Shown: in pieces, positions 43,773-52,575 of the stretch
Layout: each line of letters begins with the position of its first letter
Position numbering within the stretch: position 1 is the stretch's first letter
From: Prauserella cavernicola
GTDB lineage: Bacteria; Actinomycetota; Actinomycetes; Mycobacteriales; Pseudonocardiaceae
Assembly: GCF_016595675.1 (NCBI RefSeq)
Contig: NZ_JAENJH010000007.1
Coordinates: 186,001 to 250,000 of the forward strand
Length of the DNA stretch: 64,000 nucleotides
Reading direction: 5' to 3'
The notes under the pieces: generated by a model
The model's input: the letters and a program-made list of their open reading frames with translations, nothing else
Told to the model about the DNA's origin: nothing
The model's database searches: none
Program-made: the position numbers and the translations under genes

Positions 43773-43876
43773 GCCTCGAGTACACCAGGCCGTGCGGTCG
43801 GGAATGTCGGCCCCCACCACAGGTGACCTCGTGCGTTCGGGGTGTAACGAAACTCGGGTGGTCGCGACTGAGAGCC

Positions 43877-44413
43877 ATGACCTCCACGCCGGACGTTCCC
43901 CCGGCGCCGCCACAGTCCGATCCGGGCGCCGCCGAGATCACCACCGCGTTCACCGTCAACGGCACACCGCGCACGGTCGGGGCCGACACCCGTGTCACGC
44001 TCCTGGACGCCCTCCGCGACCGGCTCGGGCTCACCGGCACCAAGAAGGGCTGCGACCAGGGTGCGTGCGGAGCGTGCACCGTGCACGTCGACGGCAGGCG
44101 CGTGCTCGCGTGTCTCATGCTGGCGGCCCAGTGCGACGGCCGGGAGGTGACCACGATCGAGGGTCTGTCCCGCGAGGGGCGGCCCCATCCCATGCAGGAC
44201 GCGTTCGTCCGGCACGACGGTTTCCAGTGCGGCTACTGCACTCCCGGCCAGATCATGTCCGCGGTGGCGCTGCTGCGGGAGGGCCGTGCGGGCACCGACG
44301 AGGACATCCGCGAGTTCATGAGCGGCAACCTGTGCCGGTGCGCCGCCTACCCGAACGTCGTGGCCGCGATCAAGGACGTGGCGCGGGAGGGAGGCGACCA
44401 TGCGCACCTTTGA
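43877..44413 (+). CDS. Molybdenum hydroxylase [2Fe-2S] subunit
   Basis: A 178-residue small subunit of a xanthine-oxidase-family enzyme. The plant-type cluster is GCDQGACGACTVHVDGRRVLAC and the second cluster, in the helical domain, is QCGYCTPGQI plus NLCRCAAYPN. It relays electrons from the molybdenum site to FAD. ATG 43877 starts the canonical subunit with a Pro-rich N-terminal extension of about 20 residues and no Tat motif, so the complex is probably cytoplasmic. It overlaps the FAD-subunit gene by 14 bases. Confidence 0.93.
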   Translation: MTSTPDVPPAPPQSDPGAAEITTAFTVNGTPRTVGADTRVTLLDALRDRLGLTGTKKGCDQGACGACTVHVDGRRVLACLMLAAQCDGREVTTIEGLSREGRPHPMQDAFVRHDGFQCGYCTPGQIMSAVALLREGRAGTDEDIREFMSGNLCRCAAYPNVVAAIKDVAREGGDHAHL

Positions 44414-45389
44414 GTACGTGCGCCCGGACGGAGTGCCCGGCGCGCTCGCCGCGCACGCGGGCGACGCGGCCACCGCCTTCCTCGCGGGCGGCACGACCCA
44501 GCTGGACCTGATGAAGGACGGCGTGCTCGAACCGGCCCGGCTGGTGGACATCAGCCGCCTGCCGATGCGGGGGAGCACCACCACCGGCGCCGCGCTGCGG
44601 GTCGGCGCGCTGACGACGATGGAGGAGCTGGCCACCGACCCCACGGTCGAGCGGCGACTGCCGCTGGTGCGCGAGGCGCTGCTGCTCGGCGCGTCCGTGC
44701 AGCTGCGCAACATGGCCACGATCGGGGGCAACCTGCTGCAGCGCACGCGCTGCCGGTACTTCCGCGACCCCGCGGTGCCCGCGTGCAACAAGCGTGCGCC
44801 GGGATCCGGGTGCGCCGCCGTCACCGGCCCGGCCAGGATGCACGCGATCCTCGGCGTCAGCGAGCGCTGCATCGCCCTGCACGCCTCCGACGTCGCGGTG
44901 GCGCTGGTCGCGCTCGACGCCGTCGTCGAGATCGAGGGCCCCGGGGGCGCGCGCCGCGTCCCGCTCACCGAGTTCTATCTGGAGGCGGGCGGACGACCGG
45001 AGGTCGAGCACACGCTGGAGCACGGCGAGCTGATCACCGGCGTCGAGATTCCGCTGCCGCCCGAGGGCACCCGCTCCGGCTACCTCAAGGTGCGTGACCG
45101 GGTCTCCTACGAGTTCGCCCTGACCTCGGCCGCGGTCGCGCTCCTGATCGAGGACGGCGTGGTCCGCGACGCACGGATCGGGCTCGGCGGAGTCGGCTCG
45201 ACACCGTGGCGCCCGCGCGCCGCCGAAGCCGTGCTGTCCGGCGCGCCCGCCACACCGGAGGTGTTCCGGGAGGCGGCCGACGCCGCCGTCGCGGGGGCCT
45301 GGACGGTGCCGGGCACGGAGTTCAAGGTCGAGCTGGCCCGGCGGACACTGGTGCGCCAGCTGCGCACCGTCGCGGAGGTGACCCGATGA
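44400..45389 (+). CDS. Molybdenum hydroxylase FAD subunit
   Basis: A 329-residue FAD-binding subunit (FLAGGTTQLDLMKDGVLEP and NMATIGGNLLQRTRC, the two flavin loops). It has an inserted cysteine segment, Cys118, Cys129 and Cys138 (RCRYFRDPAVPACNKRAPGSGC), as in PaoB/YagS-type aldehyde oxidoreductases that carry an additional [4Fe-4S] cluster in this subunit. This separates it from CO dehydrogenase and ordinary xanthine dehydrogenase and favours an aldehyde substrate. It is coupled to both neighbours by overlapping starts and stops. Confidence 0.92.
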   Translation: MRTFEYVRPDGVPGALAAHAGDAATAFLAGGTTQLDLMKDGVLEPARLVDISRLPMRGSTTTGAALRVGALTTMEELATDPTVERRLPLVREALLLGASVQLRNMATIGGNLLQRTRCRYFRDPAVPACNKRAPGSGCAAVTGPARMHAILGVSERCIALHASDVAVALVALDAVVEIEGPGGARRVPLTEFYLEAGGRPEVEHTLEHGELITGVEIPLPPEGTRSGYLKVRDRVSYEFALTSAAVALLIEDGVVRDARIGLGGVGSTPWRPRAAEAVLSGAPATPEVFREAADAAVAGAWTVPGTEFKVELARRTLVRQLRTVAEVTR

Positions 45390-47593
45390 GCACCGCGGAG
45401 GACCTGCCCGTGCTCGGCGCGCCCGTCGACCGGGTGGACGGCCCGCTGAAGGTCACCGGGCAGGCGCCCTACCCGTCCGACGTCGACCTGCCCGGCCAGG
45501 CGCACGCCGCACTGGTCCAGAGCACGATCGCGGCCGGCCGGATCACCGACCTCGACACGACCGAGGCCGAGAAGGCGCCCGGTGTGCTGGCCGTGCTGAC
45601 CCACCACACCGTCCCGCGGCTGCCCCGGGGGCCCATGACGAGCCTGGGGGTGTCGCCGCCCGCGCCGCTGCAGGACGACCGCATCCGGCACCACGGCCAG
45701 CACGTGGCGCTGGTGGTCGCCGAGAGCCGCGAGCAGGCCACCGCGGCGGCGCGGCTGGTCCGGGTCGAGTACGCGCCGGCCGACCCGGTCCTCGACTTCG
45801 ACGACCCGCGCGCGGTGTCCGTCGACGACCCGTGGGGCCTCGACAGCCACCGCGGCGACGTCGATGCCGGGCTGGCCTCGGCCGACGTCACGGTCGACGC
45901 CGTTTACACGACCCCGGACAACACCAACAACCCGCTGGGCCTGTTCAGCACGCTCGCCGCGTGGGAGGGCGAGCGGCTCACCGTGTACGACGCGACCCAG
46001 TGGCCCGCGATGGTGCGCGAGACCCTGGCCGAGGTGTTCGGGGTGCCGGAGGTGTCGGTGCGGGTGCTCAGCCCCTTTCTCGGCGGCGGGTTCGGCGCGG
46101 GGCTGCGGGCGTGGCCGCACGTGATCCTGGCGGTGCAGGCGGCCAGGGACGTCGGGCGGCCCGTCAAACTGGTGCTGACCAGGCCCCAGATGTTCACCTC
46201 GGTCGGGCACCGGCCGAAAGGCGTGCAGCGCGTCCGCCTCGGTGCCACCGCGGACGCCACGCTCGTGGCGATCGAGCACCACAGCACGTCGCTGCTCGCC
46301 GTGGAGGACGACGACTACGAACCGTTCGCCGCCGGTTCCGCTGTCGCCTACGCCTGTCCCCACGTGGTGACCGCGGATCGGCAGGTGCGCGCCAACGTCC
46401 CGGCGCCGGTGTCGATGCGGGCTCCGGCGCACGCACAGGGCAACTTCGCGCTCGAGTCCGCGATGGACGAACTCGCGTGTGCGCTGGACGTGGACCCGCT
46501 GGAGCTGAGGCTGCGCAACCACGCCGACGTTCATCCCGCGCTGGGCCTGCCGTGGTCCAGCAACGCGCTGCGCGAGTGCTACGCGGTCGGGGCCGAGCGG
46601 TTCGGCTGGTCGCGCCGCCCGGCACGGCCTCGCTCGCGGCGCGACGGGCACTGGCTCGTTGGCCAGGGCATGGCCGGGGTCAGCTATCCCTGGTACCAGG
46701 CGCCGAGCCTGGCGAGGGTGACCGTCACCGCCGACGGCGGCGCGACGGTGGCGAGCTCGGGCATGGACATCGGCACGGGCACCTACACGGTGCTGACACA
46801 GCTCTGCGCGCACCTGCTCGGCCTTCCCCTCGAGCAGGTGCGCTCGGATCTCGGGGACTCCGATCTGCCGGAGGCGCCGCAGGCGGGCGGCTCCGGGCTG
46901 ACCAGCGCCCTCGGCTCGGCTGTGGCCGATGCGTGCGAGCGGTTGCTCGGCGCGCTGCTCGAGCTCGTGCGCGACGACCCCGAATCGCCGTTGCACGGCA
47001 GCGATCCCGAGGACGTGGTGGCCGCGGGTGGTGGGCTGCGCAGGCGCGGGGACCCGGGCCGGGGCGAGACCTACGCGGCGATCCTCGCGCGGCACGGCAG
47101 GCCGCAGCTCGGCGCCGACGGCGCCAGTACGCCCGCGCAGCCCACGGAGCTGGGCATGGCCCTCGCCGGCGCCTTCGGTGCGCATTTCGCCGAGGTCCGG
47201 GTCGACGAGGATCTCGGCCTCGTCCGGGTATCCCGGGTGACGACGGTGATCGACGGCGGCCGGATTCTCAACGAGAAGACCGCGCGCAGCCAGGTCATCG
47301 GCGGTGTCATCGGCGGGATCGGGATGGCGGTGTTCGAGGACACGATCACCGACCCCACCACCGGCCGGATCGCGAACGCGACCTTCGGCGACTACCTCGT
47401 GCCCGTGCACGCCGACGTCCCCGACCTCGACGTGACCTTCGTCGGTGAGCCGGACCGGGCCTCCGCGCTGGGCGTCAAGGGGGTCGGCGAGGTCGGACTG
47501 GTCGGGGTCGCCGCCGCGATCGCCAACGCCGTCCATCATGCCACCGGAGTCCGCGTGCGGTCGCTGCCGATCACCCTGGATGCGTTGCTCTGA
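45386..47593 (+). CDS. Molybdenum hydroxylase molybdopterin subunit (PaoC/YagR-like)
   Basis: A 735-residue catalytic subunit. Mo-cofactor loops are FLGGGFGAG (near residue 235), MRAPAHAQGNFALESAMDELA (near 345) and GSGLTSALGSAVADAC. The catalytic Glu lies in the terminal GVKGVGEVGLVG. Together with the preceding subunits it forms an aldehyde-oxidising complex. Aromatic or medium-chain aldehydes are typical substrates of the PaoABC group, but the true substrate is not known. ATG 45386 overlaps the FAD-subunit stop (ATGA). No XdhC-like maturation chaperone is seen within the window. Confidence 0.92.
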   Translation: MSTAEDLPVLGAPVDRVDGPLKVTGQAPYPSDVDLPGQAHAALVQSTIAAGRITDLDTTEAEKAPGVLAVLTHHTVPRLPRGPMTSLGVSPPAPLQDDRIRHHGQHVALVVAESREQATAAARLVRVEYAPADPVLDFDDPRAVSVDDPWGLDSHRGDVDAGLASADVTVDAVYTTPDNTNNPLGLFSTLAAWEGERLTVYDATQWPAMVRETLAEVFGVPEVSVRVLSPFLGGGFGAGLRAWPHVILAVQAARDVGRPVKLVLTRPQMFTSVGHRPKGVQRVRLGATADATLVAIEHHSTSLLAVEDDDYEPFAAGSAVAYACPHVVTADRQVRANVPAPVSMRAPAHAQGNFALESAMDELACALDVDPLELRLRNHADVHPALGLPWSSNALRECYAVGAERFGWSRRPARPRSRRDGHWLVGQGMAGVSYPWYQAPSLARVTVTADGGATVASSGMDIGTGTYTVLTQLCAHLLGLPLEQVRSDLGDSDLPEAPQAGGSGLTSALGSAVADACERLLGALLELVRDDPESPLHGSDPEDVVAAGGGLRRRGDPGRGETYAAILARHGRPQLGADGASTPAQPTELGMALAGAFGAHFAEVRVDEDLGLVRVSRVTTVIDGGRILNEKTARSQVIGGVIGGIGMAVFEDTITDPTTGRIANATFGDYLVPVHADVPDLDVTFVGEPDRASALGVKGVGEVGLVGVAAAIANAVHHATGVRVRSLPITLDALL

Positions 47594-47604
47594 CGGGATC
47601 GCCG

Positions 47605-48273
47605 TCAGCCGAGCCACGCGCGGCTGACGAAGGCTTCGGCGCCGAGGGGCAGGCGCACGTTCTCGTCCGCCGCGAGTCCGCGGCAGAGCGCCATCAGGCT
47701 GTCGTGCTCCGGCGCCGTCCCGGCTCCGCCGGAGCTCTGCCCTCCGGGATGCCACCGCGCGTGCCAGTCCGCACCTCGCAGCAGTACGAGAGGTCCATCG
47801 AGGACGGTGCCGATCGTGTCGTCGATCTCCGCCAGCAGCGCGGCCGAGCCGTCGTCACAGGCGTCGCATCCGCACGCTGGCAGCGCCGTGAGGGTGAGGT
47901 CGGGCCTGGCGAGCCCGAGGTGCAGCACGGCCAGCGGTATGTCCCTTTCGGACATCGGCACGTCGCGTTCGAGCAGCAACAGGGGCAGGGTTCCGGGCTG
48001 GTCCGAGGTGATGCGGGTCCCGCGGGTGAACCGGCCGGACCCCGCGTCGACGGGGCCGAGTGGTTCCACGTCGATGCCGGGCAGCTCGCCGAGGCGCAGG
48101 GCCCAGACGTGGGCGCGGGCGTGCACGACGCGGTACCCGGCGGGATCGGTGACGCGCGAGTACTCGTCGTGGTGGGGCCCGGATCCGTCCTCGTGCGGAT
48201 CGGGCCACGAGGGGCTTCCGGGGCGGTCGTAGCTCGCCGTCACCCGCCGCCGTAGCTCGTCCAGCGTCACCAT
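47605..48273 (-). CDS. DUF6226-like conserved hypothetical protein
   Basis: A 222-residue soluble protein, convergent with the molybdenum enzyme. It begins MVTLDELRRRVTASYDRPGSPSWPDP and contains a CGCDACDDGS cysteine cluster, resembling the actinobacterial DUF6226 group of unknown function. ATG 48273 is preferred over a GTG three codons upstream; neither has a clear ribosome site. The two-Cys pairs could bind a metal or form a disulfide, but there is no further evidence. Confidence 0.6.
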   Translation of the reverse strand: MVTLDELRRRVTASYDRPGSPSWPDPHEDGSGPHHDEYSRVTDPAGYRVVHARAHVWALRLGELPGIDVEPLGPVDAGSGRFTRGTRITSDQPGTLPLLLLERDVPMSERDIPLAVLHLGLARPDLTLTALPACGCDACDDGSAALLAEIDDTIGTVLDGPLVLLRGADWHARWHPGGQSSGGAGTAPEHDSLMALCRGLAADENVRLPLGAEAFVSRAWLG

Positions 48274-48474
48274 CGCCGCCACGGTAGCCGGGGCACGGCA
48301 CGGGCGACACGCCCATAAGGCGTGCCGGTTGTCAAGGGTTGTTCAGTTTAGTCCGGTCGGCCGGGTGGCTTCGGCCGAACCAGGTCTTTTTCCGGTTGGT
48401 TATTGACGAACACGCCGGAGGCTGGCGATCCTGCGGCGTCACCACCTTCCCTGCTCGAAAGGTGTTGTTCCGTC

Positions 48475-49212
48475 ATGAGATCCCGTCTCCTCCTCGCGGT
48501 GTTCGCGCTCGTCGCCGTCTTCGGCGCCGCGCCGGCCTCCGCCGATCCCGCGCCCGCGGCCTCCGCGAGCGATGCCTGCTTCACCTGGGACCGCGAGCTG
48601 TCGGAGGGCGCGTCCGGCGCCGACGTCCGCCAGTTGCAGATCCGGGTGGCCGGCTACCCCGGCACCGGCTCGGTGCTCGCGCTCGACGGCGAGTACGGTC
48701 CCGCGACCAAGGCCGCCGTGAACCGTTTCCAGGATGCCTACGGCCTCGGTGGCAACGGCGTCGCGAACCAGGCCACCTTCGACAAGATCTACGCCCTGCA
48801 GGACAACGACTGCACGCCGGTGAACTTCACCTACGGCGAGCTCAACGGCTGCAACTCCAACTGGTCGGGCGGCAACGTCTCGGCCGCCGAGGCCAAGGCC
48901 AACGCCCTGGTGTCGATGTGGAAGCTGCAGGCGATGCGCCACGCGATGGGCGACCAGCCGATCGTGGTCAACGGCGGCTTCCGCAGCGTCGCGTGCAACG
49001 ACGCCGTGGGCGGCGCACCCGCCAGCAGGCACCTCTACGGTGACGCCGTGGACCTGGGCGCCGGTTCGCAGGGCTTCTGCGCGCTCGCGCAGCAGGCGCG
49101 CGAACACGGTTTCCGCGAGATCCTCGGCCCCGGCTACCAGGGCCACGACGACCACGTGCACGTCGCGCACCGGAGCAGCCAGTTCTGGTCCGCTCCCAGC
49201 TGCGGCATCTGA
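48475..49212 (+). CDS. Secreted zinc D-Ala-D-Ala carboxypeptidase with peptidoglycan-binding domain
   Basis: A 245-residue exported protein with a signal peptide (RSRLLLAVFALVAVFGAAPASA, cleaved about residue 24). A PG_binding_1 domain follows (about 40-105, VRQLQIRVAGYPGTG, DGEYGPATKAAVNRFQ). The C-terminal peptidase M15 domain (about 120-240) has zinc ligands in SRHLYGDAVDL and HDDHVHV. It trims D-Ala from peptidoglycan stem peptides, like the Streptomyces albus G enzyme. Six cysteines suggest disulfides, fitting the presence of DsbA/VKOR. ATG 48475 follows AAAGGTG. A perfect terminator lies 7 bp downstream. Confidence 0.9.
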   Translation: MRSRLLLAVFALVAVFGAAPASADPAPAASASDACFTWDRELSEGASGADVRQLQIRVAGYPGTGSVLALDGEYGPATKAAVNRFQDAYGLGGNGVANQATFDKIYALQDNDCTPVNFTYGELNGCNSNWSGGNVSAAEAKANALVSMWKLQAMRHAMGDQPIVVNGGFRSVACNDAVGGAPASRHLYGDAVDLGAGSQGFCALAQQAREHGFREILGPGYQGHDDHVHVAHRSSQFWSAPSCGI

Positions 49213-49218
49213 GGTCGG

Positions 49219-49248
49219 CTCCCCGGTGCGCTCCGGCGCACCGGGGAG
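49219..49248 (+). terminator. Terminator of carboxypeptidase gene
   Basis: A perfect 13-bp stem, CTCCCCGGTGCGC (49219-49231) and complement (49236-49248), with a 4-nt loop, directly after the stop codon. Confidence 0.88.
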
Positions 49249-49572
49249 TGTCCCGTGTGGAGTGAACGACGGTTCGGTCTGAACGGGAGACCCGGTGCCG
49301 AGAACGGCCGGGCAGAACGAGGCACCGCGTCGCGAGCCGCGACGCGGTGCTGACGCACGTGGTGCGCGGCGTCGGCGTCGGGCCCTTCGGCCGCCACTAC
49401 GCCACCACGGACGCGCTGTTCCCGACGTGCTCGCCGCCAGCGGTCTGGAGAACCGCGCTCGCGGGTTCACCGCCGATGGTGGCCGCAGACGCACTCCGCG
49501 CGCGCCGGGGTCGAGACGTCGGTGTCCGTGCGCCCGGACGTCGCCTGAGCACCGGCGCGCGCGGAGCGGGCC
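49249..49572. other. Gene-free stretch with hairpin and possible decayed coding trace
   Basis: About 320 bases without a convincing gene. It contains one perfect hairpin (49322-49350). After it, plus-strand reading frames look protein-like but switch (a THVVRGVGVGPFGRHYATT stretch in one frame, then a GLENRARGFTADG stretch in another). This may be the residue of an inactivated gene. No family is recognised and the trace may be GC-driven noise. Confidence 0.3.
49322..49350 (-). terminator. Hairpin, probable terminator of ECF41 operon
   Basis: A perfect 13-bp stem, GCACCGCGTCGCG (49322-49334) and complement (49338-49350), with a 3-nt loop. It lies 220 bases beyond the sigma-factor stop on the minus strand and is the first hairpin reached by that transcript. 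Confidence 0.6.
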
Positions 49573-50451
49573 TCAGCGCGTCAGCTCGGCCACCTCGTCG
49601 AGCCGGCGCAGCTTCTCCGGGTTGCGGATCGCGTAGAGGCGGCTGATCCGGCCGTCCTCGATCACGAAGGCCACGGCCGTCTCGAACTCGCCCGCCGGGT
49701 CGACCCTGGCCGCCATCCAGCCGTTGACGTGCAGGGTGGTGATCGGCGCCTCTGGCGCGAACTTGGCGAAGTTGGCGAGCAGCGTCGCCGCCAGTTCCGC
49801 GCCCACGATCGGACGCCGCGCCGCGGCCGCCAGCCCGCCGCCGTCGGCGACCACGACGACATCGGGGGCCAGCACGTCCATCAGCCCCCGCACGTCCCCC
49901 GTGGACAGTGCGGCGAGGAAGCGCTCCACGACCCGCTGTTGTTCGGCGCGGCTCACCTCCATCCGAGGGCGCCTCGCGGCGACGTGCTTGCGGGCCCGGT
50001 GTGCGATCTGCCGGACGGCGGCGCCGGACTTGCCGACCGTCTCGGCGATCTCGTCGTAGGGCACGTCGAACACCTCGCGCAGCACGAACACCGCCCGTTC
50101 GGCAGGCGCGAGCGTCTCCAGCACGGTGAGCATCGCGATCGAGACGCTCTCGGCGAGTTCCACGTCCTCGGCCACGTCGGGGCTGGTCAACAGCGGCTCG
50201 GGCAGCCACTCGCCGACGTAGGTCTCGCGGCGCCGAGAGACCGTCCGGAGCCGGTTCAGTGCCTGCCGGGTGACCATGCGCACGAGGTAGGCCCTGGGTT
50301 CGCGCACCTCGGCCCTGGCGGCGTCGCCGAGGCCGTCCCACCGCAGCCAGGTCTCCTGCACCACGTCCTCGGCGTCGGCGGCGGAGCCGAGCATCTCGTA
50401 CGCGACGGTGAAGAGCAGGCGGCGGTGGGCGACGAACGGCTCGGCTGTCAT
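49573..50451 (-). CDS. ECF41-type sigma factor with SnoaL-like C-terminal domain
   Basis: A 292-residue sigma factor. It has region 2 (FTVAYEMLGSAADAEDVVQETWLRW, about residues 14-38), the linker motif WLPEPLLTSP typical of ECF41, and region 4 (AERAVFVLREVFDVPYDEIAETVGKSGAAVRQIAHRARKHV, about 115-155). A 120-residue SnoaL-type tail replaces an anti-sigma factor and modulates activity. ATG 50451 overlaps the stop of the carboxymuconolactone-decarboxylase-like gene. That gene carries an ECF41-consensus promoter (TGTCACA-N16-TGTC), so the operon is probably autoregulated. Confidence 0.93.
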   Translation of the reverse strand: MTAEPFVAHRRLLFTVAYEMLGSAADAEDVVQETWLRWDGLGDAARAEVREPRAYLVRMVTRQALNRLRTVSRRRETYVGEWLPEPLLTSPDVAEDVELAESVSIAMLTVLETLAPAERAVFVLREVFDVPYDEIAETVGKSGAAVRQIAHRARKHVAARRPRMEVSRAEQQRVVERFLAALSTGDVRGLMDVLAPDVVVVADGGGLAAAARRPIVGAELAATLLANFAKFAPEAPITTLHVNGWMAARVDPAGEFETAVAFVIEDGRISRLYAIRNPEKLRRLDEVAELTR

Positions 50452-51026
50452 GCGGGCGAGCGTACGGCGAGCGGGCGCAGGTCACAGGTGGCCGAGAACT
50501 CCTGCGACTCGATGCCGAACGCGGTGTTGGTCCGGCTGACCATGTTCCCCAGTGCCACGCACGCCGTCAGCTCCACCAGCGCCGCGGCGCCGAGCTGATC
50601 CAGCAGCCGGGCGGACAGCTCGTCGGTGACGGTCGGCGGGGTCTGCGTCATGGCCTCGGCGTAGGCGAGCACGTCGCGTTCCAGAGGCGTGAACACGGTC
50701 GACTCGCGCCACCGGGGCACCTCGCGGGCCTTGTCGACGTCGAGGCCCTGGTTGTGGGCCATGAAGTAGCCGAGGTCGAGGCAGAAGCCGCAGCCGACCA
50801 GCGACACGGCCGCCATGTGCGCCAGTGACTTCAGGTTCTCGTCGCACTGGTCGAACTTCTGCATCTTGCGGCCGACGGCGTAGCTGAAGCCGAGCACCTT
50901 CTTGTTGTGCCAGGTCACCGCCATCGGTTCGGGGACGGCGCCGATCATCTTGCGGCACATGCGTTTCACCAGCGCTCCGTAGAGGCCGGTGAGCTCCGCC
51001 TTGGGGATTCTTGTGGTACCGGTCAT
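50448..51026 (-). CDS. Carboxymuconolactone decarboxylase/AhpD-like protein
   Basis: A 192-residue alkylhydroperoxidase-D-like protein with the redox pair Cys79-Gly-Phe-Cys82 and nearby His91 (VGCGFCLDLGYFMAHNQ). Such proteins reduce peroxides or oxidised partners. It is the typical partner of ECF41 sigma factors, whose targets are carboxymuconolactone decarboxylases, oxidoreductases or epimerases. ATG 51026 has GGGAGGAAGCC upstream, and its stop overlaps the sigma start (ATGA). The ECF41 promoter lies 35 bp upstream. Confidence 0.92.
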   Translation of the reverse strand: MTGTTRIPKAELTGLYGALVKRMCRKMIGAVPEPMAVTWHNKKVLGFSYAVGRKMQKFDQCDENLKSLAHMAAVSLVGCGFCLDLGYFMAHNQGLDVDKAREVPRWRESTVFTPLERDVLAYAEAMTQTPPTVTDELSARLLDQLGAAALVELTACVALGNMVSRTNTAFGIESQEFSATCDLRPLAVRSPA

Positions 51027-51060
51027 GGCTTCCTCCCAGGTCGGTCGGTGTCGGCATGCA

Positions 51061-51087
51061 GACACCGGCCGTCCGTTGGTTGTGACA
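51061..51087 (-). promoter_or_regulatory. ECF41 promoter of AhpD-like/sigma operon
   Basis: On the minus strand TGTCACA, 16 bases, TGTC: the published ECF41 consensus TGTCACA-N16-CGTC with one mismatch in the -10. A transcript start about 7 bases on gives a leader of roughly 28 bases to ATG 51026. Confidence 0.8.
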
Positions 51088-51126
51088 CCCGGAGGGACGT
51101 CGTGTCTCGCGGTGCACCGCCGGACT

Positions 51127-52002
51127 TCAGCCCTGGGTCGCGACGAGCAGTGCCGTGACCGCGCCGAGGTCGCCGAAGACGTGGATCACGAGGTTCCACG
51201 TCATGCCGCGGTTGCCCAGCATGGCCGCAGCGCAGACGAGGCCGTATACGGCGGTGGCGAGCACCCCGGTGAGGCCGCCGGGGCTGCCGGTGATGTGCCC
51301 GAGACCGAAGACGAGGCACGACATCACCACGGCAGTGCCGGTGCCGAGCAGCCGGCTCGCGGTCGCGATCAGGGCGTGCCGGTACAGCAGCTCCTCGCTC
51401 ACCGCGTTGACGAGCGAGCCCGCGAGCATGACCGGCGCCCACGGGAGTACCAGCTCTACGAGTTCCACGCCCGCGAGGCCGGTCCCGGTGACCGCGGGGT
51501 CGGACAGAAACAGCGCCAGTACGGCGACGATCACCACCGGCCCGGCGAGTCCCCAGCGCAGGCCGGGAATCCCGGTGGGAGCGTTGAGCGTGCCGCGGCG
51601 CACGAGCAGGTCGTGACGGGACCACCGGTTACGCCGCGCGAGCACGACCAGCACCGCCACCGACGACAGCTTCATCGAGTTGACCACTAGGAATGCGACA
51701 GGAACGGCGACAGTGCCCAGCCACGTGCTCACCGCGGGCACGGCGGTGACCAGGGCCGAGACCCAACCGAACACCGACAGCGCCCCGAGCGCCAGTAGTG
51801 CGTCGGCGCTTGGGCGTTCTCGGCAGACCCGCGCCAGCGCGAACAGGACGACGGTCGCCGGCACGCCCACGCCTGCCTGGACCTGCCACGCGGGGGACAC
51901 CTGCACCGCCACGCTGCCGGCCAGCGTCACGGCCACCCCGGTGGCCAGCGCTGCCAACGGGCCCGCGGCTGGTCGCGGCCGAGCCGGAGCGGGGGCGCTC
52001 AC
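51127..52002 (-). CDS. CPBP-family intramembrane metalloprotease
   Basis: A 291-residue polytopic membrane protein of the CPBP/Abi (Rce1-like) family, with the catalytic motifs AVSEELLYRHAL (EExxxR), CLVFGLGHI (FxxxH) and the C-terminal VIHVFGD (HxxxD/N). It may process prenylated or small membrane substrates. The GTG at 52002 overlaps the stop of the preceding membrane-protein gene (GTGA). It is the third gene of a TetR-led operon. Substrate unknown. Confidence 0.88.
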   Translation of the reverse strand: MSAPAPARPRPAAGPLAALATGVAVTLAGSVAVQVSPAWQVQAGVGVPATVVLFALARVCRERPSADALLALGALSVFGWVSALVTAVPAVSTWLGTVAVPVAFLVVNSMKLSSVAVLVVLARRNRWSRHDLLVRRGTLNAPTGIPGLRWGLAGPVVIVAVLALFLSDPAVTGTGLAGVELVELVLPWAPVMLAGSLVNAVSEELLYRHALIATASRLLGTGTAVVMSCLVFGLGHITGSPGGLTGVLATAVYGLVCAAAMLGNRGMTWNLVIHVFGDLGAVTALLVATQG

Positions 52003-52565
52003 CGCGCGGCCCCCTCGTGCTCCGGCTCGCCCCGGCCGGCGAAAGCCGGACCGGCGAGGAACCAGCCCGCGGTGATGACACCGAGCAGCGCCAGTACGCT
52101 CCAGTACGGATGCCGCGCCAGCTCTTCGGCCGAGCCGGGTACCGGATCGCCCTCGACGGCTACGAGCACGAGGAGCAGCCCGGCGGCGATCGCCGCGGCT
52201 AGCACCACGCGCAACCATTCGCGCCAGAGCCCGCGAACCTCGGCGCGAGACCCCTTGGCCGGCTTGACCGGCGCGGGTCCGTCGGCGAAGCGGTGCCGGA
52301 ACCGCGCGTCGGCCCAGGCGATCGTGGCGTGCCCGAAGGCGAGAGTGAAGCCGAGGTATACGGCAGCCAGCGCATGAGCCAGACTCGGGGCCGCTCCCTG
52401 GGCCAGGTCGGCGGCGACCAGCGTCACGAGTACCACGTCGACGAGGGGGACACCGCGCAGCAGCCAGATGCTCAGCCGCTCGCGGCGCGCGAGGTAACGC
52501 ACCACCAGGCCGCCCAGTAACAGCACCCAGAACGCGGCCTCGGCCGCAACGATGGCGACGACCAT
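51999..52565 (-). CDS. Five-helix membrane protein, hypothetical
   Basis: A 188-residue protein with about five hydrophobic helices and a basic cytoplasmic loop (RFRHRFADGPAPVKPAKGSRAEVR) in the middle. AAGGAG lies six bases before ATG 52565, so a longer frame overlapping the TetR gene is rejected. It sits between a TetR regulator and a CPBP protease in one operon, 10 bp after the TetR stop and coupled to the protease. Not recognised beyond being a putative membrane partner. Confidence 0.7.
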   Translation of the reverse strand: MVVAIVAAEAAFWVLLLGGLVVRYLARRERLSIWLLRGVPLVDVVLVTLVAADLAQGAAPSLAHALAAVYLGFTLAFGHATIAWADARFRHRFADGPAPVKPAKGSRAEVRGLWREWLRVVLAAAIAAGLLLVLVAVEGDPVPGSAEELARHPYWSVLALLGVITAGWFLAGPAFAGRGEPEHEGAAR

Positions 52566-52575
52566 AGCGGACTCC

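Noticed and set aside
43877-47593. Carbon monoxide dehydrogenase annotation
   Set aside because: The FAD subunit has the extra cysteine insertion of the PaoB type, and I do not see the CoxL AYxCSFR active-site signature in the large subunit.
49347-49646. Plus-strand frame of 99 codons near 49.4 kb as a gene
   Set aside because: No ribosome site, low-complexity tail, overlaps the sigma-factor gene end; treated only as a possible relic.
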